Shown: positions 46,338-56,437, counted from the first letter of the stretch. The stretch: 64,000 bases of DNA from Nitrosomonas sp. Nm84 (GCF_003201565.1 NZ_QJJP01000013.1:1-64000); one strand, 5' to 3'. Numbers and translations: made by a program. The notes: a model not told the origin generated them from the letters alone.

Positions 46338-47738
46338 TCAGCGTGCCTTCAATAAACCATCCAGCCAATTTTTCCAGTGCTGATACTTTTCTGATAATGC
46401 GCTGTTTCTGTGTTCAATGACAATTTGCTTGGCGTAGCGGCGGCCTGTTGTTTTAAGTCCGCAAGCCAGTAGGGCGGCGCCTTGTAAACTTGTTTCTTTT
46501 TGTTGTAAGTGAAAAACTGGGAAAGGCACGCACTGGGCGATGCCATGTTGCAGGCAAGGCAATTCGGATAAGCCGCCTGATAGATAAGCTTCAGTCAGCG
46601 GCGCATGGTGGTGAAAATCTTCCAGGATACGTGCAACCCGGAAAACAACGGCCTCAAGCATGAGTGCGGTGATTTGCTGTGTGCTCAAGTCTGCAGTTGA
46701 TTGGGAGAAATAAATGCCCCAATCTTTGCGAAAATAAGGTGCGCCTAACCCGCTGGGTTCTGCCAGGCAAAAAATATCGTTACTTGCCAAATCTTCACTG
46801 CAGCAATCCTGCACCGGATAAGGCGCCAGTGCAGCAGCGATGGAATTGAGTGTGCCTTCAATGGCAAATTGCGATTGCTGGTCGTCATTTTGATAAACCA
46901 GTGTTTGTAGATAACCATCAGATGCGAATGCATCTTTGGCAAGGGAGCGGATCACAAAACCGCCTGTGCCGAGATTAACCAAAGCCGTAGTTTGGCTATC
47001 GGTCAGGCTGGCGATCAGGGCAGCTGATTGGTCTCCGACGCTGGCCTGCAAGGTCAATCCGATATGCGGTAGTGGCACGTTCAATCCGATTGAGGGTTTG
47101 ATGTGCGCTAAAATCGAATGCGGAATATCGAATAATCTGCATAACGTGCCTGACCATTGTTGCTGGTGGATATCCATCAGCAAGGTGCGCGCGGCCATGG
47201 AAGCGTCGGTGAGAAAATGTTGACCGTGCGTCCAACGCCAGATCAGAAAAGTATCCAGCGTACCTACCAGCCATTCGCCATGAACGAATTTCTCATGCCA
47301 TGCCGGATTCTCTTGCAGTAAAACATTAAGCTTGGGCGCAAAGTAATAGGCGGTTAGTCGTAGCCCAGTCAGTTGGTGAATGGTGCTTGTCGATGCATGC
47401 AGGCGATCGCAACAACTGGATCCCCGGTCATCCTGCCACGAGATCAGTGGCGTTACCGGGTTGCCACTGGCTTTATCCCAGATCAGAAAGGACGAGCGCT
47501 GACTGCACAATCCCAAAGGAGGCTTGTCGCCGGTTTGTGCCGCGCATTCTTTAAGCACTTGTTCGGCAACTTCGGCATAGTCCAGTGCGCTGCTTTCATA
47601 GTGCCCATTGTGGCTGTTGATGGCAGGTGCAGGCTGAGTGACAATGTGCTGGAGATTTCCTTGGTGATCCATTAAAGCGGCTTTAATGGATGTAGTGCCT
47701 AAGTCGAGGGCGATGGCCGAAATCAATGTGTAATCCAT
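46338..47738 (-). CDS. FGGY-family carbohydrate kinase, probable glycerol kinase
   Basis: A 466-residue sugar kinase of the actin-like fold. The phosphate-1 motif AIALDLGTTSIKAALMD and the adenosine-region LNLGTGGFV type motif (ALVNLGTGGFVIRSL) are present, with GLGAPYFRKDWG further on. Its operon with glycerol-3-phosphate dehydrogenase and a glycerophosphodiesterase points to glycerol as substrate, although it is divergent from classical GlpK. It is the last gene and overlaps the end of the dehydrogenase gene by 16 bases. Confidence 0.82.
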   Translation of the reverse strand: MDYTLISAIALDLGTTSIKAALMDHQGNLQHIVTQPAPAINSHNGHYESSALDYAEVAEQVLKECAAQTGDKPPLGLCSQRSSFLIWDKASGNPVTPLISWQDDRGSSCCDRLHASTSTIHQLTGLRLTAYYFAPKLNVLLQENPAWHEKFVHGEWLVGTLDTFLIWRWTHGQHFLTDASMAARTLLMDIHQQQWSGTLCRLFDIPHSILAHIKPSIGLNVPLPHIGLTLQASVGDQSAALIASLTDSQTTALVNLGTGGFVIRSLAKDAFASDGYLQTLVYQNDDQQSQFAIEGTLNSIAAALAPYPVQDCCSEDLASNDIFCLAEPSGLGAPYFRKDWGIYFSQSTADLSTQQITALMLEAVVFRVARILEDFHHHAPLTEAYLSGGLSELPCLQHGIAQCVPFPVFHLQQKETSLQGAALLACGLKTTGRRYAKQIVIEHRNSALSEKYQHWKNWLDGLLKAR

Positions 47739-49312
47739 TGCTGGCAGCAGTGTTCAACTTCCTGGTGCAATCGTACATTGTCCCAATTCATGATGCTGGC
47801 CACACGCAGGGCGATTTGCGCTAACTGGTTTTTTGTCAGCTTGACCAGAATAAGTAATGGCAAGCGACGGCGCAACAAATCGTCCAGATGGATGACCATT
47901 TCAGTAGTCGCACAGTGCATCAGGTCGGCATCAATAAACGGCAGCGATGGAATGATTCGTTGCGCTAGATCCGCATCCATTTCGATACTACGAAAAATAT
48001 CATCGATGCGTGTGCCGTGGCGATGTAATAGCCATTTCGCGCTTTCTGCATCAATACTCAATTGCGCTGCCAGGCTCTGCATACGATCAAACCATACCGG
48101 GAAATTTTCCTGTGGTGCCCATGGGAGCAATCTACCCTGGGTTGCGCAGGGCGAGGAAATGCTGAGTTGCGCGCACACCGTGTCGACGATATGCGCAGCA
48201 TCCTGGCGTGATGAGGTTATTTTTCCACCAATCGCATAGTGCACGCCGTTGGGAGCGGATTTTAATTCCCAGTCACGGCTGATCGCTGAGGGTGAATCAG
48301 ACGAATCGGCCTGAGATGGTTGTTTGAAAACGCGTACCCCAGCAAAACAACCGATGATGTCGCTTCTTGTCCAGGGTGTTTTCAGATAATCGTTGGCGGC
48401 TGCAAGTAAATAAGTAATATCGCTGTCATTGGCAGCGACGTTTTCCACATTGCCTGTGAAATCGGTATCCGTTGTCCCCAGCAGCGTCAAGCCATACCAG
48501 GGGATCATGAAAAATACCCGGCCATCCGACCGGGCTGTCAGCAGCAGCGCTTCATCGTTCAGCACGGCAGGCATTACCAGATGAATTCCCTTGGCGAGAC
48601 GGCACCATGCCTGGCTTTGTGTTTCATTTGCCAACCACTGGCCGGTTGTGAAAACAATTTGTTTGGCGCTGATTTTTTGTTCGGTTTGGGTGAGTTGATC
48701 CTGGATGATTGCACCATCCGCTTTCCCATTGATTTCCAACAATTGAATCAGTTTGCAGTAATTGATGCAGCTTGCGCCGGCATCCAGTGCTCCTGCGATG
48801 AGCTCCAATACCAGCCGTGCGTCATCGGTTTGCGCATCGGCGTAGGTAAAGCCACCTTTGAGTGCATGTGGATTGAGGAAAGAAAAGTGCTCGGTGAATT
48901 GCTGTGGATTAAAATAATGGTGGCGCATTTGCGGATCGGTATCGCTGGCCAGGAAATCGTATAACGTTAAGCCTAATTTCAGTTGCAGCCGATTCATGCG
49001 CTGCTGCGCGTAGACGGGAATGCCAAAACGTAGTGGCCACACGCGGTGAGGCGCTGTATGTAACAACATGGTCCGCTCCTTGAGCGACTTGCTGACCAGT
49101 TTGAAATCATAGGTCTCCAAGTAACGCAAGCCGCCGTGGATTAATTTGCTGGATGCGGACGAGGTGGCGCTGGCCCAGTCGCTTTGCTCAATAATGGCTA
49201 CTTTGAGACCGCGCAGTGCGGCATCATACGCGGTCCATGCGCCATAGATGCCGCCACCGCAAACCAGAAGATCGAAAGGTTGATTGTGTAAAGCTGCGAA
49301 ATCTCTTTTCAT
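47723..49312 (-). CDS. glpD: glycerol-3-phosphate dehydrogenase (FAD-dependent)
   Basis: Oxidises glycerol-3-phosphate to dihydroxyacetone phosphate at the inner membrane and passes electrons to quinone. It is 529 residues. The FAD loop DLLVCGGGIYGAWTAYDAALRG is at the N-terminus, followed by SSASSKLIHGGLRYLE, and a C-terminal domain follows. It overlaps the phosphodiesterase gene by four bases (ATGA) and the kinase gene by 16, so the three are tightly coupled. Confidence 0.95.
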   Translation of the reverse strand: MKRDFAALHNQPFDLLVCGGGIYGAWTAYDAALRGLKVAIIEQSDWASATSSASSKLIHGGLRYLETYDFKLVSKSLKERTMLLHTAPHRVWPLRFGIPVYAQQRMNRLQLKLGLTLYDFLASDTDPQMRHHYFNPQQFTEHFSFLNPHALKGGFTYADAQTDDARLVLELIAGALDAGASCINYCKLIQLLEINGKADGAIIQDQLTQTEQKISAKQIVFTTGQWLANETQSQAWCRLAKGIHLVMPAVLNDEALLLTARSDGRVFFMIPWYGLTLLGTTDTDFTGNVENVAANDSDITYLLAAANDYLKTPWTRSDIIGCFAGVRVFKQPSQADSSDSPSAISRDWELKSAPNGVHYAIGGKITSSRQDAAHIVDTVCAQLSISSPCATQGRLLPWAPQENFPVWFDRMQSLAAQLSIDAESAKWLLHRHGTRIDDIFRSIEMDADLAQRIIPSLPFIDADLMHCATTEMVIHLDDLLRRRLPLLILVKLTKNQLAQIALRVASIMNWDNVRLHQEVEHCCQQWITH

Positions 49313-50058
49313 TGATCGCGCAGCATCAGCGCTTTATGGGGCAAGTCACTGATGAGGATATCAACGCCTAATTGCAACGCTTTATTGATTTCGGTATCGC
49401 TATTGCAGGTATAAACGGCGACACATTTGCCATGATCACGCAACACATCGACTATAGCGTGATCCAGATTCTCAATAGGCAGACAAAGCCCATGAAGAAA
49501 GGCATGCGTGTTTAATAGTTGGCGCGCATCTGCGATGGTTTGGTGAGTTTCAAAGTTGTAAACCAACGGAAATGCCGGTTTGTATTGATGCGCATACACC
49601 AGGCTGGCAAGATTGAAAGAGGAGGCCATGATGCGTTGCTCAGGATTCTGGCCGATCAGATCCAATGTCTGGCGGATTTTTAACTCGTGACGGGAAATCG
49701 GTTCCCAATCACGATTCTTGACTTCAATCAATAAACGACAGCGTTTGCGATAGGCGGCCAGAAAATCCTGCAACGTCATAATAACTTCGCTTGTGGATTT
49801 TGGATTGATCAATGCTTGGAGTTGATGATAATCAAAATCGTCAATGCGCTTGTCGTCCAGTCCAATTTTATTGAGAAAGCGATCATGCCAAAGTACAGCA
49901 ACTTCATCACGGCTGAGCTGCACGTCGGTTTCAATGCCATCGATGGCATAACCCAATGCTTTATCAAAAGCATTCCGGGTGTTTTCCATCGCTTCCGTAT
50001 TGGCACCGCGATGTGCAAACACCAGACAATTGTCAGGATGATGGCTGTGTTTTGGCAT
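49309..50058 (-). CDS. glycerophosphodiester phosphodiesterase
   Basis: A 249-residue GDPD enzyme that releases glycerol-3-phosphate from glycerophosphodiesters. The catalytic HRGANTEAMENT motif (His-Arg and Glu) and the metal-binding GIETDVQLSRDEVAVLWHD are present. It has no signal peptide, so it is a cytoplasmic UgpQ type. It feeds the dehydrogenase encoded next. It follows the ankyrin-repeat gene by 16 bases. Confidence 0.94.
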   Translation of the reverse strand: MPKHSHHPDNCLVFAHRGANTEAMENTRNAFDKALGYAIDGIETDVQLSRDEVAVLWHDRFLNKIGLDDKRIDDFDYHQLQALINPKSTSEVIMTLQDFLAAYRKRCRLLIEVKNRDWEPISRHELKIRQTLDLIGQNPEQRIMASSFNLASLVYAHQYKPAFPLVYNFETHQTIADARQLLNTHAFLHGLCLPIENLDHAIVDVLRDHGKCVAVYTCNSDTEINKALQLGVDILISDLPHKALMLRDQ

Positions 50059-50074
50059 TCTGCGGGTAAGTTAG

Positions 50075-51235
50075 TTACTGCGCAGCGGCTTGCAGCAATT
50101 CAATGATAGCCGCATCCCGGGTAATTTCAGCAGCGATTTTCCCTGTTTGGCTTTTGATTTTCGAATTGGCGCCTTTTGCCAGCAATACTTTCACGGCATC
50201 GATATGATCATGTAAAGCAGCCCACATCAGTGCGGTCACGCCATCATCGTTTTGCAGATCGATTTTAGCGCCATGCTCCAGTAATATTTCGATGACCGGT
50301 GTATGACCGTTTTGTGCAGCCAAAATGAGCGGTGTGAAGCCATTGGCAGCTTTATGATCGACTTGCGCACCGTGCTTGAGCAATGCCTTGGCTATCTCGG
50401 TGTTGCCGATCAACGCCGCAAGTGTCAGCGCTGTTGCGTCATTTTTATCTTTCAAATCGACTTTGGCACCTTTTGCCAACAACGCATTGACAACGTCGAA
50501 ATGCCCATCCTGGGTGGCGATATACAACGCCGTGGTGTCGTTGGCAGCCAGCAAATCAATGGGAGCATTCCTGGCTAATAATGTTTCGACGATTGCGGTG
50601 TGTCCGTTGCGCGCAGCCATATACAGTGCAGTGGTGTTGTCGGAAGCCTGTTCATCAATTTTCGCACCTTTTTCCAGTAACTTATCGACTATGCTTGTTC
50701 TACCTTCCAACGCCGCGATCATCAGGGCGGTTACTTTTTCTTTGGTCTTCAAATGAATGTCCGCACCTTTTGCTAATAGCGCATCAACAATCGCTTCGTG
50801 TCCTTTTTGTATCGCCAGCATCAGCGCAGTAATGCCATCCGTTGTTTGTGCATCAATTTGAGCGCTTTTGGCCAATAACGCATTGACAACTTCGGTGTGG
50901 CCGTTTTTTGCAGCGATAATCAATGCTGTGGCGCCGCCGGCATTTTTCAGATTCACATCGGCATTCTTTGCCAGCAACAGATCAACGATATCGGCGTGGC
51001 CATACTGCGAAGCGACGATCAGGGCGCTAAACCCCATGTCATTTTGATAATTGACGTTGATACCTTTTTCCAACAACTGCTTGATCGTTTCTACTTTGGC
51101 GGAAAAAGCAGCTTTAAGAAATTCGGTTTCATCTTCGGTGGTGGCATTGGCAACAGGGACTGACAGCATGGTCGCGATGATTGAGAAAATAAAGAAGTTA
51201 CGCGTACACTTAGCTATGTTTTTTATATAATTCAT
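50075..51235 (-). CDS. exported ankyrin-repeat protein
   Basis: A 386-residue protein with a signal peptide (cleavage after ANA near residue 32) and about ten ankyrin repeats of 33 residues (pattern GxTALxxAAxxGHxxVVxxLLxKGAxxD) filling the rest. It should be periplasmic and bind a protein partner. It is the first gene of the operon with the glycerophosphodiesterase, glpD and kinase, an unusual pairing. The repeats are similar to each other at the DNA level, which points to recent duplication. The partner is unknown. Confidence 0.88.
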   Translation of the reverse strand: MNYIKNIAKCTRNFFIFSIIATMLSVPVANATTEDETEFLKAAFSAKVETIKQLLEKGINVNYQNDMGFSALIVASQYGHADIVDLLLAKNADVNLKNAGGATALIIAAKNGHTEVVNALLAKSAQIDAQTTDGITALMLAIQKGHEAIVDALLAKGADIHLKTKEKVTALMIAALEGRTSIVDKLLEKGAKIDEQASDNTTALYMAARNGHTAIVETLLARNAPIDLLAANDTTALYIATQDGHFDVVNALLAKGAKVDLKDKNDATALTLAALIGNTEIAKALLKHGAQVDHKAANGFTPLILAAQNGHTPVIEILLEHGAKIDLQNDDGVTALMWAALHDHIDAVKVLLAKGANSKIKSQTGKIAAEITRDAAIIELLQAAAQ

Positions 51236-51489
51236 CTATTACACCTATATCGGACTTACTATGATTGATTATCTGGGTTTATTTCAGGAATTCACTGATC
51301 AATACATCATGCACTGACCATATATTGTTAGTTTTTACCGTTAATATTTTAACCTAGAAATATCTGTTCTTAAATTTAATTGGTTGTAGAAAGCCAGCAT
51401 GTTATTTTTTGCAAATAAGCAATTATAAAATGTTTGAATGATGTTTCTGGGTGTTATGAAAATTTATTAATCTTTAATGTTGGGTATCT

Positions 51490-52236
51490 ATGCATGACTG
51501 GATAATTCCTGATTGGCCAGCACCGCGCAATGTCAAAGCATTGTTTACCACTCGTAATGGCGGCGTGAGTGGTGGTGCCAATGGTGCTTATGTTTCCTTG
51601 AATTTAGGTGCGCATGTTAACGATGATTTGACGGATGTGACGCATAACCGGGCGTTATTGCGTCATCATTTACCCGCTGAACCGAAGTGGTTGAAACAGG
51701 TGCATGGTACTTTACCGATCTGGATTGATGACACGACAACAACAACGCCGGAGGGTGATGCTGTTCTCAGCCGCAAGCAAGGCACCGTTTGTGCTGTCAT
51801 GGTTGCCGATTGTTTACCGGTGTTTCTGTGTGATGCAGCCGGTACCACAGTAGGTATCGTACATGCGGGTTGGCGCGGATTGGCGGGGGGAATCATCGAA
51901 CGATCCGTTGCGGCAATGCAAGTCGACCACGGTCAGTTGCTGGCGTGGTTGGGGCCGGCGATTGGCGCTAATCATTTTGAAGTCGGCGCAGATGTCTATG
52001 AGGCTTTCACACAGCATGACGCGCAAGCGGCACAAGCTTTTGCGTCAAAGGATGGCAATCATGGAAAAAAATGGTTGGCAGATATTTTCTTGTTGGCACG
52101 CCAGCGATTGGTGAATAATGGCATTACCAGGATTTATGGTGGAGGCGTGTGTACATTCAGTGATCCTGCGCGTTTTTTTTCTTACCGTCGAGATGGTGAA
52201 ACCGGGCGCATGGCTGCATTAATCTGGCTTGATTAG
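51490..52236 (+). CDS. pgeF: peptidoglycan editing factor PgeF (YfiH family)
   Basis: A 248-residue cytoplasmic enzyme that removes wrongly built muropeptide precursors (for example with L-Ser in place of L-Ala). It was formerly annotated as a laccase or polyphenol oxidase. The zinc site residues show as KQVHG (His), VADCLPVFL (Cys) and GIVHAGWRGLAGG (His). The length is normal. Repeat copy B begins ten bases after its stop. Confidence 0.93.
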   Translation: MHDWIIPDWPAPRNVKALFTTRNGGVSGGANGAYVSLNLGAHVNDDLTDVTHNRALLRHHLPAEPKWLKQVHGTLPIWIDDTTTTTPEGDAVLSRKQGTVCAVMVADCLPVFLCDAAGTTVGIVHAGWRGLAGGIIERSVAAMQVDHGQLLAWLGPAIGANHFEVGADVYEAFTQHDAQAAQAFASKDGNHGKKWLADIFLLARQRLVNNGITRIYGGGVCTFSDPARFFSYRRDGETGRMAALIWLD

Positions 52237-52246
52237 ATGCGCATCG

Positions 52247-52397
52247 TTACCAGATCGTTGAAGAATGTTTTCGAAGCAGAGCCGATACCAGGCAAAAACA
52301 GGCGAGAAAACGCAGTTTATGCGTAATCAATGCACATTTTGAACCTGTTTTTAACACCATTTAGCGGTACGCAGATAGTTTGTCAACGACCTGTTAA
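52247..52397 (+). repeat. MITE-like repeat, copy B
   Basis: It begins TTACCAGATCGTTGAAGAAT and ends CAACGACCTGTTAA, an imperfect inverted pair. The interior (GCCGATACCAGGCAAAAACA, CGCAGTTTATGCGTAAT, CATTTTGAACCTG, TTTTTAACACCAT, ACGCAGATAGTTT) matches copy A closely. It lies in the gap between pgeF and the ZIP gene. Confidence 0.85.
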
Positions 52398-52457
52398 CTT
52401 GCTCATTAATTGCCTTGAACAGCGTATAATCCCGCCTTTGCTTTTTTAATTAACGTT

Positions 52458-53264
52458 ATGTCAACGCTTACCTGGATTATTGCTGCCAGTTTACTGGGAG
52501 GGGCACTGAGTTTATTGTTTGCAGCGATATTGTCACTCAATGCGCGGTTATCCTGGCTTTCAATACTGGTGTCTTACGCTATCGGCGCATTATTGGGCGC
52601 GGCCTTTCTAAATACTTTGCCGGAGGCATTCGAGCTGTCTGACAACCCCACGCAGGTAACGATGACTGTTCTGATCGGGATTCTGGTTTTTTTCATTTTG
52701 GAAAAATTAGTATTGTGGCGTCACTGTCATATCGAAGATTGCGAGGCGCATGATCCATCGCATGGCCTGGCGGCGACAGCGACTGTGGTCAACCACCACC
52801 AGCACGATCATGGACGTAGCGGATTCATGGTCATTGTGGGCGATACCTTTCATAATTTTGTGGACGGTATTTTGATTGCTGCTGCTTTCATGGTGGATGT
52901 GCAGTTAGGTATTGTGACATCCATTGCGATCATTGCCCATGAAATTCCCCAGGAGGCGGGAGACTTCATTATTCTTTTGAATTCAGGTTATACGCGCCGC
53001 ATGGCATTTTTGATGAATCTGCTGTCCAGCTTGGCGACTGTGGTTGGCGGTGTGTTGGCGTATTTCATGCTGCATAAGATGAATTTTCTGGTGCAACCGT
53101 TATTAGGACTTGCTTCGGCCAGCATGATTTATGTGGCCATGTCGGATTTGATCCCAGGGTTACATAAGCGACCTGAGATTCATGCAACTATTCAGCAGGT
53201 TGTATTGATTTTGCTGGGAATTTCTTCGATCTGGCTGGTGGGAAATATTTTTCCCCATACTTAG
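52458..53264 (+). CDS. ZIP-family metal transporter
   Basis: A 268-residue transporter with about eight membrane segments. The metal-binding helices are clear: HNFVDGILIAAAF and AHEIPQEAGDF (the HxxxD and HEIPxE motifs of ZIP proteins). A histidine-rich loop (HHQHDHG) lies between helices 3 and 4. It probably imports Zn2+ or a similar divalent metal across the inner membrane. No Zur site was recognised in its short upstream region, which is bounded by repeat copy B. Confidence 0.9.
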   Translation: MSTLTWIIAASLLGGALSLLFAAILSLNARLSWLSILVSYAIGALLGAAFLNTLPEAFELSDNPTQVTMTVLIGILVFFILEKLVLWRHCHIEDCEAHDPSHGLAATATVVNHHQHDHGRSGFMVIVGDTFHNFVDGILIAAAFMVDVQLGIVTSIAIIAHEIPQEAGDFIILLNSGYTRRMAFLMNLLSSLATVVGGVLAYFMLHKMNFLVQPLLGLASASMIYVAMSDLIPGLHKRPEIHATIQQVVLILLGISSIWLVGNIFPHT

Positions 53265-53319
53265 CAGGAAGGATGAAATGGTTGCAAAACACCGAAACGC
53301 TAACTATAGAGGATGTTAA

Positions 53320-53736
53320 ATGATAAAACGATTGATGGCGGTATTGTTGCTGCTTTTGTGTGTCGGCGTTGTTTATGCGGAAGAAAGCAATATTATCGAG
53401 AAAGTTGAAAGCAGTGCGCGTGCCTGGTTGGAAGGGGTTGATAGTGGAAAATATAAAGAAAGCTGGGAAAATTCATCTGCGCTATTCAAGACGAAAACAT
53501 CCGAGTTGGAATGGATCAAATCGATTACTGCACTCAGGGCATCACGTGGCACTGTGAGCGCCCGGTATATTGCCACCGCTGCCGCGGCAAAATCGTTATC
53601 AGGACTTCCTGACGGTGAATATATCGTACTCCAGTTTTACGCAACGTTTACAGAAAAAGGATTGGCACTGGAGACGGTCACGCTGGTAAAAACACACAAC
53701 GAAATATGGCAGGTTGTGGATTATTCGATGAAGTGA
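53320..53736 (+). CDS. exported DUF4019 protein
   Basis: A 138-residue protein with a signal peptide (cleavage after VYA near residue 21) and one DUF4019 domain: ARAWLEGVDSGKYKESWENS, then WIKSITALRASRGTVSARYI. These are small periplasmic proteins of unknown function with a fold resembling NTF2-like or SnoaL domains. It lies 55 bases after the ZIP gene, possibly on the same transcript. Confidence 0.8.
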   Translation: MIKRLMAVLLLLLCVGVVYAEESNIIEKVESSARAWLEGVDSGKYKESWENSSALFKTKTSELEWIKSITALRASRGTVSARYIATAAAAKSLSGLPDGEYIVLQFYATFTEKGLALETVTLVKTHNEIWQVVDYSMK

Positions 53737-53789
53737 GAAATTTGACGAGCCTTGTGCTTGCCTATTTTGTCACTGCATAGTCGCTAAAC

Positions 53790-56387
53790 TCACCCATTCG
53801 TCACCCCTTTAAATCCCTCGGAGATGCGATAATATACGCGGCGCACCGGTGTGCCGTAGCGTTCAATCACACGGTATTCAATGGCACCGGGCTGCTCGAG
53901 CATTTTTTCCACATCAATACCTTTGCTACCCGTGCGAGTTTTTTCCAAATGACGCCGTTTCATGCCGATCTGAATGATAGGGCGGTCGGTGGGCGCTTGA
54001 GAAGGAAACCAGAATTCATACATGGCACCGCTATCCCCAAACATATTGCGTGAACGGATATCCAATTTTGTGTCGCCATGCGTGTAAAAATATAAAGCGC
54101 TGGCAACTGACCATTTGCTCATGCCGACAACGATGGGTTCCTTGCCGGTTTGGTTTTTGACTTCTGCTGCAATTTGCTCAATTTCGGCGGCTGTTTCTCG
54201 CCAGTAATAGTGCTCTGTAAATAAATGATATGGTACACCAGGTATTCCCAGTACCACATAGTGCGACACAAAAGCATAAGCGAAGATGCACACGATAATA
54301 GTTGGTTGCCAAGCAGCTTGTATGCGTTTGGCCAGTGTGCTTAGATGGTCGGTTTGGCCGATCATCCAGGCGATGGTGGGCAGTACTGCAAGCCAGATTG
54401 GGGCGGTCCAGTGAAAACGTGGTTCGTCAAAAGTACTGAGAGCGAAACAAACCAGGAATGGAACCACGGTAAAAACTTGCACAAATAAGTGACGTCTGTA
54501 CTCAATTTGCTGATTGGTCTGTTTCTTAATTGAGAATAGCGCTAATACTGCTGCAATGAAGCCGATCGGGGTTAGCAGGATGATTACGTGGATAATCAAG
54601 TGATGGACTGAAAATTGATAACTATCTGTCAGCACGCGATTCGACTGAAATGCAAAGGATGCCCAATCATTACCGTAGTTCCAGATAATCACCGGCGAAA
54701 AAAGCAGTAATGCCAATAGCGCGGCCAGATAGGGGTAAGGGCGCTTCATCCAACGGCGTGCCGTCGGATCGATGATGACAAATGCCAGAGCGGCAATACC
54801 CAATAATCCCAGTGTGTACTTAGACAGTAATCCCAGACCGAAAGCGATTCCCATACCTAGCCAGGCTGAGCGTTGACCGGCTATTAATGCACGCTCCATG
54901 TAATAGAGCGTGGCGGCCCAGGCTGCAATGAGCGGCGCATCGGGTGTCATTAATACGCCGGAAGCGACTCCTATCGGTAGAATAGCCAATAACAATACCG
55001 CCCGCATCGCAGTGGATTTGTTATACAGATTCTGCGCCAGTGCATAGAGGTAACCCATGGCTACTAAACCGCACAACAGTGCACCAATGCGCACGCCAAA
55101 TTCATTGTGTCCCAGAATCGATGTGCCCAGCCAGATTAACCAAGCCACCATAGGCGGATGGTCATAAAAACTGAGATCCATGTGCTGTGCGTATTGCCAG
55201 TAATAGGCTTCATCCGGAATGAGTTGCGCCAAACCGAAATAAACCAAGCGCAGCAATAGAATGAATATCACGATACCAATGGCTGCGGTGCGCCAACGCA
55301 TCTCTAGTGACGGTAGATCTTTTTTGCTAGGAAACACATAAAAGGCTGAGCCCAGATAGTTGACGGCTGCGGTGGCAGCGATGGCCGGAAAAATTGCCAG
55401 CAGAGGTGGTATGTGCCAAACATAAACCAGCAAAGCCAGCACTCCGCCGCGTAATAATAACGCGAGGGCGCCGACGGTCAGGAAACGACCGAATTGATGC
55501 CATTGCAGATAGCCCGCGTGATGTTCACGGAATGCCCATTTTGAATTAAAAGTATAGTTGACCGTTGCAGCCACAAAGAAGCTGGCAAAGTGAGACAGAG
55601 CAAGTCCGGCATCACGGCTGATCATCCATTGAAAAACAATGGCGTCAATCAATACACCGAGTAATCCGACCGCTGCGAAGCGGCCAGCCGTATTCAGTGT
55701 GACTGTGCCACCGGCTAAGGTTATCAAACGCTGAACATAGGCCAACTGGTGGGAAAAAGACAGCTTTGAAGTGCCATGCGTGCGATCGTGAAAGCAAATC
55801 GGTACTTCGGTGACACGCAGCTTGTCGTGGTTGGCCATCAGTAATTCAAGCAGAATCTTGTAGCCACGTGCATTGTTAGAAATACTTTGAGCCAGTTCAC
55901 GGCGGAATGCAAAAAAACCGGAGGTGGCGTCATTGACATCGCAGATAGGGCGTGCTATCCAACTACCTATGCGGGACAGTAGTTGCCGATGCAGCGGCCA
56001 GTTTTCCGTGCTGCCACCAGGAACATAGCGACTGCCAATGGCAACATCATAATTGCCATCTAATACCGGGATGACAACGGCTGGTAGGCTTTCGGGCGAA
56101 TGGCTTAGATCGGCATCCATGACAACAATGACGTTACTTTGTGCTGCAGCGACACCCGCGAGTATCGAGGCGGTGAGATCCGGCTTTTCGCGCCGTTCAA
56201 TCAAGCGGACATTCGCTTGGTTTTCCCATGCGCGTACTTTGTCTGGCGTGCCATCCGTGGAACCATCATCAACGAAGATGACTTCAAAACTATTGGGGCT
56301 AAAATCCAGTGCAAATAAACGAGTGAGGAGTTGATCTATATTCTCAGACTCATTCAATGTGGGTACTACGATGGAAAATTGGGTCAT
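53790..56387 (-). CDS. GT2-GtrA-PMT three-domain glycosyltransferase fusion
   Basis: An 865-residue protein that joins three parts usually encoded separately. Residues 1-235 are a dolichol-phosphate-mannose-synthase-like GT2 (VVPTLNESENIDQLL, VVMDADLSHSPESLP). About 245-355 is a GtrA-like membrane domain, the flippase of prenyl-linked sugars. About 370 to the end is a PMT/ArnT-like GT39 transferase with many helices and the acidic PDEAYYWQYAQHMDLSFYDHP motif. One protein could thus load a sugar on a prenyl carrier, flip it and transfer it in the periplasm to lipid A or another acceptor. The acceptor is unknown. It follows mltG on the same strand. Confidence 0.88.
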   Translation of the reverse strand: MTQFSIVVPTLNESENIDQLLTRLFALDFSPNSFEVIFVDDGSTDGTPDKVRAWENQANVRLIERREKPDLTASILAGVAAAQSNVIVVMDADLSHSPESLPAVVIPVLDGNYDVAIGSRYVPGGSTENWPLHRQLLSRIGSWIARPICDVNDATSGFFAFRRELAQSISNNARGYKILLELLMANHDKLRVTEVPICFHDRTHGTSKLSFSHQLAYVQRLITLAGGTVTLNTAGRFAAVGLLGVLIDAIVFQWMISRDAGLALSHFASFFVAATVNYTFNSKWAFREHHAGYLQWHQFGRFLTVGALALLLRGGVLALLVYVWHIPPLLAIFPAIAATAAVNYLGSAFYVFPSKKDLPSLEMRWRTAAIGIVIFILLLRLVYFGLAQLIPDEAYYWQYAQHMDLSFYDHPPMVAWLIWLGTSILGHNEFGVRIGALLCGLVAMGYLYALAQNLYNKSTAMRAVLLLAILPIGVASGVLMTPDAPLIAAWAATLYYMERALIAGQRSAWLGMGIAFGLGLLSKYTLGLLGIAALAFVIIDPTARRWMKRPYPYLAALLALLLFSPVIIWNYGNDWASFAFQSNRVLTDSYQFSVHHLIIHVIILLTPIGFIAAVLALFSIKKQTNQQIEYRRHLFVQVFTVVPFLVCFALSTFDEPRFHWTAPIWLAVLPTIAWMIGQTDHLSTLAKRIQAAWQPTIIVCIFAYAFVSHYVVLGIPGVPYHLFTEHYYWRETAAEIEQIAAEVKNQTGKEPIVVGMSKWSVASALYFYTHGDTKLDIRSRNMFGDSGAMYEFWFPSQAPTDRPIIQIGMKRRHLEKTRTGSKGIDVEKMLEQPGAIEYRVIERYGTPVRRVYYRISEGFKGVTNG

Positions 56388-56437
56388 GTAGTTCCACAGA
56401 TTAGAATTTATAATGGATGATTGGCGGCATGATATTG

